From Alphaproteobacteria bacterium (lineage in GTDB: Bacteria; Pseudomonadota; Alphaproteobacteria; CACIAM-22H2): DNA of 6,753 nt. Both the position numbers and the translations under genes were made by a program. Under the pieces are notes generated by a model. It did no database searches and was not told the DNA's origin. It saw only the letters and a program-made list of their open reading frames with translations. This document shows, one piece after another, positions 1 to 5,093 of the stretch. The stretch is from positions 1 to 6,753 of the forward strand of contig CANMWW010000123.1 of assembly GCA_947500965.1 (NCBI GenBank), read 5' to 3'. Numbering within the stretch: position 1 is the first letter of the stretch; every line of letters starts with the position of its first letter.

Positions 1-654
1 CAATGGGTCGGCCGCGTCGCCGGCGCCTCGCATCGCCACGACGACCCGCGGCGCGACTTCCTCCACACGCAGGAGCGGCTCGCCGGGCAGCTGGCGAAGG
101 CCGGCGTCGTGCCGCAGGCCGCGCCGGACCTGTCCTGGATGGATGGCGAGGTCGCGCGCTTCGGCCTGCCCGCGCGCGTGGCGCTGCTCGTGCCCGGCGC
201 CTCGCCGCATCGCCCGGCGAAGCGCTGGCCCGCCGAGCGCTTCGCCGAACTCGCGCGCCGCCTTGCCGCGCGCGGCATCGGCTGCGCCGTGCTCGGCGCG
301 GCCGCGGACGCCCCGCTGGCCGCGCGGATCCGCGCCGAGGCACCTGGTGCCGTCGACCTGTGCGGCCGCACCGCGCTCGGCGACCTCGTGCCGCTCGGCC
401 GCGCCTGCCTCCTCGCGGTCGGCAACGACACCGGGCCGATGCACTGGATCGCGGCCGCGGGCGCGCCCGTGCTGGCGCTGTTCTCGTCCGAGAGCGATCC
501 CGCGCTCTGCGCGCCGCGGGGTCGCGCGGCGCGATTCCTGCGGCGGCCCGACCTCGCGTCGCTCGCGGTCGAGGACGTCGAGGCGGCGGCGACCGTGCTG
601 CTCGAGGCGGCGGCCCGCCTCAGTCCCGGCGAGGCGCTTCCAGCGTCGCCTTGA
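1..654 (+). CDS. Glycosyltransferase family 9 protein (ADP-heptose:LPS heptosyltransferase type), 5'-truncated by window edge
   Basis: This frame is open from base 1 to a TGA at 652-654, giving 217 residues of a protein that begins upstream of the window. GT9 enzymes transfer heptose or related sugars from nucleotide-activated donors to the inner core of lipopolysaccharide at the cytoplasmic face of the inner membrane. Visible hallmarks are the start of the C-terminal Rossmann domain (VALLVPGAS, near fragment residues 60-68), the KRWP motif at 74-77, a later strand reading DLCGRT, and the family signature GNDTGPMH at 141-148, which contributes to the donor-sugar site. Family members are usually about 320-350 residues, so roughly the N-terminal third is missing. 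The gene ends inside the 3' end of the convergent GT2 gene. Whether it is a WaaC, WaaF or other GT9 type cannot be told from this part, so no symbol is given. Confidence 0.88.
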   Translation, partial: QWVGRVAGASHRHDDPRRDFLHTQERLAGQLAKAGVVPQAAPDLSWMDGEVARFGLPARVALLVPGASPHRPAKRWPAERFAELARRLAARGIGCAVLGAAADAPLAARIRAEAPGAVDLCGRTALGDLVPLGRACLLAVGNDTGPMHWIAAAGAPVLALFSSESDPALCAPRGRAARFLRRPDLASLAVEDVEAAATVLLEAAARLSPGEALPASP

Positions 655-1429
655 ACCAGGCGAGCAGCATGCACCAGCAGGCCATCGTGGCGAGGAAGAG
701 GCCCCAGCGCCCCTCGCGCCAGCCGCCGCGGCGCGTGTAGCTCTTGAGCGCGCGCGTCAGGCCCTTGCGCAGCGCGCGCGCGAAGCCGAAGGACAGGCCG
801 CGCGCGCGCCAGTCGCGCGCCAGCGCCGTGCTGTAGCGGTCGATCCGCGCCACGAAGTCGGCGATGTCGTCGTCGACGAGGTGGTCGATGCGGTGGCCGG
901 GCGGCAGGTCCTCGCCGAGGCGCGTCTGCGTGCCCGTCATGTGGATCTCGGGATGCACGCTGCCGTCGCCCCAGCGCTTGGTGCCGCGCGAGAACATCGT
1001 GTTGCGCCGCGAGTTCCCGATCGGGTGCACCCAGCCATGCGTGACGCGCCGCGCGCCGACCAGGTTGTCGATCGGCATCAGCACGTGGCCCGGCGGCAGG
1101 GTCGGCAGGCGCGCGCGGATCAGCGCGGCGAGGTCGGGATGCAGGCGCTCGTCGGCGTCGATCTCGAGGATCCAGCGGCCGCGGCAGGCGGCGATGCCGG
1201 TGTTGCGGCGTTCGCCTTCGCGCGGCCAGGCGCCCTCGAGGATGCGCGCGCCGAAGCGCTCCGCCACCGCGCGGCTGCCGTCGGTGCAGCGGTCGAGCAG
1301 GACCACGATCTCGTCGGCGAAGCGCAGGCGCTCGAGGCAATCCGGGAGGTTTGCCTCCTCGTCGTGGGCGACGACGAGGGCCGAGAGCTCGACCTCGCCG
1401 TCCGCCGCGCTGGCGTCGCCTTGCGTCAT
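620..1429 (-). CDS. Glycosyltransferase family 2 protein (WaaE/KdtX-like, LPS core type)
   Basis: A complete 269-residue protein with the GT-A fold of family 2. The N-terminus carries the strand LSALVVAHDEEANL (residues 15-28), then ADEIVVLLD with Asp46 and a CTDGS turn at 48-52, which bind the nucleotide part of the donor. EIDADE at 89-94 supplies the DXD metal-binding motif (Asp91, Asp93). REGERRNTGI (70-79), before the DXD motif, resembles the LPS core beta-glucosyltransferase group (WaaE/KdtX), as does the overall size. A hydrophobic stretch near the C-terminus (about 242-259) could associate with the membrane. The start is an ATG preceded on its strand by GGAAGGGG a few bases upstream, a good ribosome-binding site. 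The gene converges with the GT9 gene and diverges from the dehydrogenase. Acceptor and sugar are not predictable from sequence alone. Confidence 0.87.
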   Translation of the reverse strand: MTQGDASAADGEVELSALVVAHDEEANLPDCLERLRFADEIVVLLDRCTDGSRAVAERFGARILEGAWPREGERRNTGIAACRGRWILEIDADERLHPDLAALIRARLPTLPPGHVLMPIDNLVGARRVTHGWVHPIGNSRRNTMFSRGTKRWGDGSVHPEIHMTGTQTRLGEDLPPGHRIDHLVDDDIADFVARIDRYSTALARDWRARGLSFGFARALRKGLTRALKSYTRRGGWREGRWGLFLATMACWCMLLAWFKATLEAPRRD

Positions 1430-1481
1430 GGACCCCTTCCTATACGAGAAGGCGGCGCGGGAAAACGGGCGCCTCCCGCCC

Positions 1482-1487
1482 TATGCT
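1482..1487 (+). promoter_or_regulatory. Possible -10 element of the dehydrogenase promoter
   Basis: TATGCT lies 30 bases before the dehydrogenase ATG, in the 88-bp spacer between two divergent genes. The spacing mirrors the TATGTT element before thrS, which begins 33 bases before its ATG. No good -35 hexamer is visible at the expected distance (GGGAAA at 1459-1464 is the best placed), so this is a weak prediction. It would give an untranslated leader of about 25 bases containing the GGGGGAGGGA ribosome-binding site at 1504-1513. Confidence 0.3.
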
Positions 1488-1517
1488 GGCGGCCTGTGGC
1501 GACGGGGGAGGGACGGC

Positions 1518-2309
1518 ATGGGCAGGCTTCGGGATCGCGTGGCTCTGGTCTTCGGCGCGGGATCGATCGGCCCGGGATGGGGCAACGGCAAGGCCTGCGC
1601 GGTCGCCTATGCGCGCGAGGGCGCGTCCGTCGCCTGCGTCGACGTGGCGCCCGCGGCGGCGGAGGAGACGGCGTCGATCATCGCGGGCGAGGGCGGCACG
1701 GCCATCGCGCTCGCCTGCGACGTGACGCGCGAGGACGAGGTCGCCGCGGCGGTGGCCGCGACGATGGCGCGCTTCGGGCGCATCGACGTCCTGCACAACA
1801 ATGTCGGCCGCGTGAAGATCGGCGGCCCGCCGGACGTCACGGCCGAGGAGTGGCGCCGCGAGCTCGACGTCAACGTCACCGGCATGTTCCTGGCCTGCCG
1901 GCACGCGATCCCGCCCATGCTCGAGGCGGGCAGGGGCGTGATCACCAACATCTCGTCGATCGCCTCGATCCGATGGCTCGGCCATCCCTATGTCAGCTAC
2001 AGCGCGGCGAAGGGGGCGGTGAACCAGTTCACCGTCTCGGTCGCGCTGCAATACGCGGCGCGCGGCCTGCGCTGCAACGCGATCCTGCCCGGACTGATGG
2101 AGACGCCGCTGATCTTCCAGCAGATCTCCGGCCAGTTCGCCTCGCCCGAGGACATGGTGGCCGCGCGCAACGCCGCCTGCCCGACCGGGCGCATGGGCAC
2201 GGCGTGGGACGTCGCGAACGCCGCCGTGTTCCTTGCCAGCGACGAGGCCTCGTACATCAACGCCGTCTGCCTGCCCGTGGATGGCGGCCTGACCGCGCGC
2301 TCCGCCTGA
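1518..2309 (+). CDS. Short-chain dehydrogenase/reductase (SDR) family oxidoreductase
   Basis: A complete 263-residue classical-length SDR, a cytosolic NAD(P)-dependent oxidoreductase acting on a hydroxyl or carbonyl substrate that cannot be named from sequence. The N-terminal Rossmann motif is a lengthened glycine loop, GAGSIGPGWGNGKA at residues 13-26. Asp42 at the end of the second strand suggests NAD(H) preference. CDV at 67-69 is the usual adenine-binding segment, and NNVG at 94-97 is a variant of the standard NNAG. The catalytic set is Asn119, Ser147, Tyr161 and Lys165 (YSAAK). PGLMETP near residue 190 matches the downstream PGxxxTP cofactor motif, and the C-terminus ends with the usual DGG turn. 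The ATG at 1518 is chosen because GGAGG lies six bases upstream and the glycine loop follows about ten residues in. The gene reads toward thrS but probably has its own promoter and shows no functional link to it. Confidence 0.92.
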   Translation: MGRLRDRVALVFGAGSIGPGWGNGKACAVAYAREGASVACVDVAPAAAEETASIIAGEGGTAIALACDVTREDEVAAAVAATMARFGRIDVLHNNVGRVKIGGPPDVTAEEWRRELDVNVTGMFLACRHAIPPMLEAGRGVITNISSIASIRWLGHPYVSYSAAKGAVNQFTVSVALQYAARGLRCNAILPGLMETPLIFQQISGQFASPEDMVAARNAACPTGRMGTAWDVANAAVFLASDEASYINAVCLPVDGGLTARSA

Positions 2310-2341
2310 GGGGGCGCGACCGCGGGGCCCGGCCGCCTCGC

Positions 2342-2370
2342 TTGATGGCGGGGGACGGCCCCCGTATGTT
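2342..2370 (+). promoter_or_regulatory. Predicted sigma70-type promoter of thrS
   Basis: TTGATG (2342-2347) and TATGTT (2365-2370) are separated by exactly 17 bases and each matches four of six consensus positions. Transcription would begin near 2377, giving a leader of only about 20 bases with the ribosome-binding site AGAAGGG at 2383-2389, eight bases before the ATG. The spacer contains the perfect inverted repeat CGGGGG-acgg-CCCCCG (2349-2364), which may be incidental in DNA of this composition. Position between a stop codon and the thrS start supports the call; start-site mapping is lacking. Confidence 0.55.
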
Positions 2371-2397
2371 CCGCGCCATTCCAGAAGGGTCAGGGCA

Positions 2398-4329
2398 ATG
2401 GTCTCGATCAGCCTGCCGGACGGCAGCGTGAAGCAGTTCGCCTCGGCGCCGACCGGCCTCGAGGTGGCGCAATCCATCGGCGCGGGCCTCGCCAAGGCGG
2501 CGCTGGCGGTCAAGGTCGATGGCGAGCTGCGCGACCTGTCGCGCGCCATCGAGCGCGACGCGCGCATCGAGATCGTCACGGCCAGGTCGCCCGAGGCGCT
2601 GCCGCTGCTGCGCCACGACGCCGCGCACGTGCTCGCCGAGGCGGTGCAGGAGATCTGGCCGGGCGTGCAGATCACCTTCGGCCCGGCGACCGAGGACGGC
2701 TTCTACTACGACTTCCACCGCGCCGAGCCCTTCAGCCCGGACGACTTCGCCACCATCGAGGCGAAGATGCGCGAGATCGTCGACCGCGACGAGAAGATCG
2801 AGCGCGAGACCTGGGACCACGCGCGGATGAAGGCGCATTTCCGCGCGCATGGCGAGACCTTCAAGGCCGAGTGGGTGGACTCGATCCCCGCGGGCGAGGA
2901 GATCTCGGTCTACCGCCAGGGAAGCTGGCTCGACATGTGCACCGGGCCGCACCTGCCGTCCACCGGCAAGCTCGGCAAGCACTTCAAGCTGATGAAGGTG
3001 TCGGGCACCTACTGGCGCGGCGACGCGAAGAACGCGCAGCTGCAGCGCATCTACGGCACCGTCTTCCCCACGAAGGAGGGGCTGGAGGCCCATCTGCGCC
3101 AGATCGAGGAGGCCGAGAAGCGCGACCATCGCCGCATCGGCCGCGAGATGGAGCTCTTCCACATCCAGGAGGAGGCCGTCGGCTCGGTCTTCTGGCATCC
3201 CAAGGGCTGGGCGCTGTACCGCGCGCTCGAGCGCTACATGCGCACGCGCCTCGAGCGCGACGGCTATGTCGAGGTGAAGACGCCGCAGGTCCTCGACCGC
3301 GTGCTGTGGGAGCGCTCGGGCCACTGGGACAAGTACAAGGACGCGATGTTCGCGGCCAGGCCGCGCAACGAGAACGCGGAGGAGGACCGGCTCTACGCGC
3401 TCAAGCCGATGAACTGCCCCGGCCATGTCCAGGTCTTCCGCCAGGGGCTGAAGAGCTACCGCGACCTGCCGCTGCGCGTCGCCGAGTTCGGCGCCTGCCA
3501 CCGCTTCGAGCCCTCGGGCGCGCTGCACGGCATCATGCGCGTGCGCGCCTTCACCCAGGACGACGCGCACATCTTCTGCACCGAGGACCAGATCACCGCG
3601 GAATCGGTGAAGTTCTGCACGCTGCTGCGCTCGGTCTACGCCGACATGGGCTTCAGCGACATCCGCATCAAGTTCTCCGACCGGCCGGAGCAGCGCGCGG
3701 GCGACGACGCGATCTGGGACAAGGCCGAGTCCGCGCTCGAGGCCGCCGCCGCGGCGGCCGGGCTGGAGACGATCCGCAACCCCGGCGAGGGCGCCTTCTA
3801 CGGCCCCAAGCTGGAATTCGTGCTGCGCGACGCCATCGGCCGCGACTGGCAGTGCGGGACGCTGCAGGTGGACTTCGTCCTGCCCGAGCGCCTCGACGCC
3901 TCCTATGTCGGCGAGGACGGCCAGAAGCACCGGCCGGTGATGCTGCATCGGGCGATCCTCGGGTCGTTCGAGCGCTTCATCGGCATCCTGGTCGAGAACT
4001 ACGCCGGACGCTTCCCGCTCTGGATGGCGCCCACCCAGGTGGTGGTCGCGACCATCGTCTCCGACGCCGACGCCTATGCGCGGGAGGTCGCGGGCGCCCT
4101 CGCCGCCGCCGGGATCCGGGCCGAGATCGACCTGCGCAACGAGAAGATCGGCTACAAGGTCCGCGAGCATACCCTCGCCAAGACCCCCTGGCTCTGGGCC
4201 CTGGGGCGCCGCGAGGCCGAGCAGCGCACCGTGGCCATCCGCCGCCTGGGCAGCGAGGAGCAGCGCGTGCTTGCGCTGGATGACGCCATCGCTACATTGG
4301 CCCGCGAGGCGATGGTCCCGAACGCCTGA
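2398..4329 (+). CDS. thrS: Threonyl-tRNA synthetase
   Basis: A complete 643-residue class II aminoacyl-tRNA synthetase that activates threonine with ATP and charges tRNA-Thr in the cytoplasm. The length matches the full four-domain bacterial enzyme. Residues 1 to about 62 form the TGS domain. The N2 editing domain, which removes mischarged serine, has HDAAH (His73, His77) and CTGPH (Cys181, His185), the metal-site-like residues expected there. The catalytic core carries the zinc ligands Cys340 (MNCPGH), His391 (DDAHIF) and His517 (VMLHRA), motif 2 around CHRFEPSG and motif 3 ending in GILVEN. The C-terminal anticodon-binding domain starts near PTQVVVATI and contains DLRNEKIGYK. The ATG has a good ribosome-binding site (AGAAGGG, eight bases upstream). 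infC begins 94 bases after the stop, the common thrS-infC arrangement. Nothing is truncated and no key residue is missing. Confidence 0.98.
   Translation: MVSISLPDGSVKQFASAPTGLEVAQSIGAGLAKAALAVKVDGELRDLSRAIERDARIEIVTARSPEALPLLRHDAAHVLAEAVQEIWPGVQITFGPATEDGFYYDFHRAEPFSPDDFATIEAKMREIVDRDEKIERETWDHARMKAHFRAHGETFKAEWVDSIPAGEEISVYRQGSWLDMCTGPHLPSTGKLGKHFKLMKVSGTYWRGDAKNAQLQRIYGTVFPTKEGLEAHLRQIEEAEKRDHRRIGREMELFHIQEEAVGSVFWHPKGWALYRALERYMRTRLERDGYVEVKTPQVLDRVLWERSGHWDKYKDAMFAARPRNENAEEDRLYALKPMNCPGHVQVFRQGLKSYRDLPLRVAEFGACHRFEPSGALHGIMRVRAFTQDDAHIFCTEDQITAESVKFCTLLRSVYADMGFSDIRIKFSDRPEQRAGDDAIWDKAESALEAAAAAAGLETIRNPGEGAFYGPKLEFVLRDAIGRDWQCGTLQVDFVLPERLDASYVGEDGQKHRPVMLHRAILGSFERFIGILVENYAGRFPLWMAPTQVVVATIVSDADAYAREVAGALAAAGIRAEIDLRNEKIGYKVREHTLAKTPWLWALGRREAEQRTVAIRRLGSEEQRVLALDDAIATLAREAMVPNA
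4271..4298 (+). promoter_or_regulatory. Possible internal infC promoter inside the 3' end of thrS
   Basis: TTGCGC (4271-4276) and TACATT (4293-4298) are 16 bases apart in one of the less GC-rich short stretches near the end of thrS. TACATT matches four of six -10 positions; TTGCGC matches only the TTG of the -35. In Escherichia coli, infC is also served by promoters within thrS, which makes a site here reasonable. The match is weak and could be chance, since these bases also encode protein. Confidence 0.3.
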
Positions 4330-4357
4330 AGAACAAGCCGCCCCACAGGGACCGCGA

Positions 4358-4402
4358 GGACCGGCGCCATCGACGCGGCGCGGTCCGGACGAACGGGTCC
4401 GG
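4358..4402 (+). promoter_or_regulatory. Structured infC leader with duplicated GGTCCGG and competing hairpins
   Basis: In the thrS-infC spacer, GGACC-g-GCGCC (4358-4368) can pair with GGCGC-GGTCC (4377-4386), a ten-pair stem with one bulged G and an eight-base loop. A second hairpin pairs CCGGAC (4385-4390) with GTCCGG (4397-4402) around a six-base loop. The two share bases 4385-4386. The word GGTCCGG occurs twice (4382-4388 and 4396-4402), so the upstream GGACC arm could pair with either copy. The second hairpin ends eight bases before the infC ribosome-binding site. The pairings are read directly from sequence; a regulatory role is inference, and such pairings arise easily in GC-rich DNA. 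Confidence 0.4.
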
Positions 4403-4410
4403 CTGCAAGC

Positions 4411-4426
4411 AAGGAGAACCTCCATA
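4411..4426 (+). promoter_or_regulatory. infC ribosome-binding site and AUA start codon
   Basis: AAGGAG (4411-4416) is the strongest Shine-Dalgarno in the region. Seven bases separate it from ATA at 4424-4426, which is in frame with infC. The first in-frame ATG (4436) is 19 bases from the Shine-Dalgarno, too far for normal initiation, and no in-frame ATG or GTG, nor any TTG, lies between the thrS stop and the ATA. The spacer AACCTCC contains the anti-Shine-Dalgarno core and can fold back as GGAG-aac-CTCC (4413-4423), partly masking the site. Confidence 0.78.
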
Positions 4427-4957
4427 GCTCGTCCGATGACGGAAGCGCCGGCCAAGGGTGGCCCGCGCGTGAACGACCAGATCGAGGCCGCCCAGGTGCG
4501 CCTCATCGACGCCCGCGGCGAGATGCTCGGGGTCCTTTCCCTCTACCAGGCGCTCGCGATCGCGGACGAAGCCGGGCTCGACCTCGTCGAGATCTCGCCG
4601 AACGCCGAGCCGCCGGTCTGCAAGGTGCTCGACTTCGGCAAGTACAAGTACGAGCTGCAGAAGAAGGAAAACGAGGCCCGCAAGAAGCAGAAGGTCATCG
4701 AGATCAAGGAGATCAAGATGCGCCCGGGCATCGACGACCACGACTACGACGTCAAGATGCGCGCGATGCAGCGCTTCATCGCCGAGGGCGACAAGGTGAA
4801 GATCACGCTGCGCTTCCGCGGCCGCGAGATGGTGCACCAGGACCTCGGCGCGAAGGTGCTCGAGCGCGTGCGCGCCGACATGGGCGAGACGATCAAGGTC
4901 GAGCAGACCCCCAAGATGGAAGGTCGCCAGATGACCATGGTGATCGCGCCGCGGTGA
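4424..4957 (+). CDS. infC: Translation initiation factor IF-3, starting at AUA
   Basis: IF3 binds the 30S ribosomal subunit, prevents premature 50S joining and checks the start codon and initiator tRNA. The product is 177 residues from the ATA start, the normal IF3 length. The N-terminal domain begins at GPRVNDQI (13-20) and includes VEISPNAEPPVCKVLDFGKYKYE (53-76, quoted in part: NAEPPVCK, FGKYKYE). A lysine-rich linker follows (about 75-92), then the C-terminal domain from IKEIKMRPGI, with the conserved RFRGREM at 130-136 and a closing QMTMVIAP strand. Starting at the ATG of 4436 would remove only four residues (start-Ala-Arg-Pro), but the Shine-Dalgarno position favours ATA. IF3 genes commonly use rare start codons (AUU in E. 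coli) so that IF3 represses its own translation. The gene is followed by a terminator rather than by rpmI and rplT. Confidence 0.97.
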   Translation: MARPMTEAPAKGGPRVNDQIEAAQVRLIDARGEMLGVLSLYQALAIADEAGLDLVEISPNAEPPVCKVLDFGKYKYELQKKENEARKKQKVIEIKEIKMRPGIDDHDYDVKMRAMQRFIAEGDKVKITLRFRGREMVHQDLGAKVLERVRADMGETIKVEQTPKMEGRQMTMVIAPR

Positions 4958-4976
4958 GCGCGATCGACGCGAAGGC

Positions 4977-4996
4977 GCGCCGCGCCTGCGCGGCGC
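4977..4996 (+). other. GC-rich hairpin after the infC stop
   Basis: GCGCCGCG (4977-4984) and CGCGGCGC (4989-4996) form an eight-pair stem with a CCTG tetraloop, 19 bases after the infC stop and just ahead of the terminator hairpin. No T-rich tract follows, so by itself it is not an intrinsic terminator. It could stabilise the 3' end of the transcript or be incidental in GC-rich DNA. Confidence 0.35.
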
Positions 4997-5003
4997 CAGG
5001 CGG

Positions 5004-5039
5004 GGGCCTCGTTCCGGATCCGGAGCGGGGCCCTTCCTC
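5004..5039 (+). terminator. Likely Rho-independent terminator of thrS-infC
   Basis: Bases 5004-5015 pair with 5022-5033 in a twelve-pair stem with two G-U pairs and the loop GGATCC. TTCCTC follows the stem, a poor but pyrimidine-rich tail of the kind seen in high-GC genomes. It sits 47 bases after the infC stop and about 60 bases before the next gene, where the end of the translation block would be expected. The weak T tract makes its efficiency uncertain. Confidence 0.7.
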
Positions 5040-5093
5040 GTTGGGCATCCCCCTCGCGCCGGGGCGCGCGTCCGGGCGCCGGGCGTGACGCCG

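Noticed and set aside
1441..1446. CGTATA on the minus strand as a -10 element for the GT2 gene
   Set aside because: It would put the transcription start inside the ribosome-binding site, and there is no convincing -35 hexamer at the proper distance.
1428..1517. An upstream in-frame ATG at 1428 that would lengthen the SDR by 30 residues
   Set aside because: It overlaps the start codon of the divergent GT2 gene, has no Shine-Dalgarno, and would place an unmatched extension before the usual SDR N-terminus. The ATG at 1518 has a strong ribosome-binding site.
2310..2341. A terminator for the SDR gene in its 3' spacer
   Set aside because: The stretch is GC-rich and partly self-complementary, but I found no stable stem followed by a T-rich tract.
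143..2431. A 762-codon plus-strand open frame running across GT9, GT2 and the SDR
   Set aside because: It crosses three well-supported genes in the wrong frames and has arginine- and alanine-rich composition with no recognisable domain.
2257..4506. A 749-codon open frame on the minus strand opposite thrS
   Set aside because: It is the antisense shadow of thrS. Its sequence is low-complexity and rich in Arg, Ala, Leu and His with no domain signature, while thrS on the plus strand has every expected motif.
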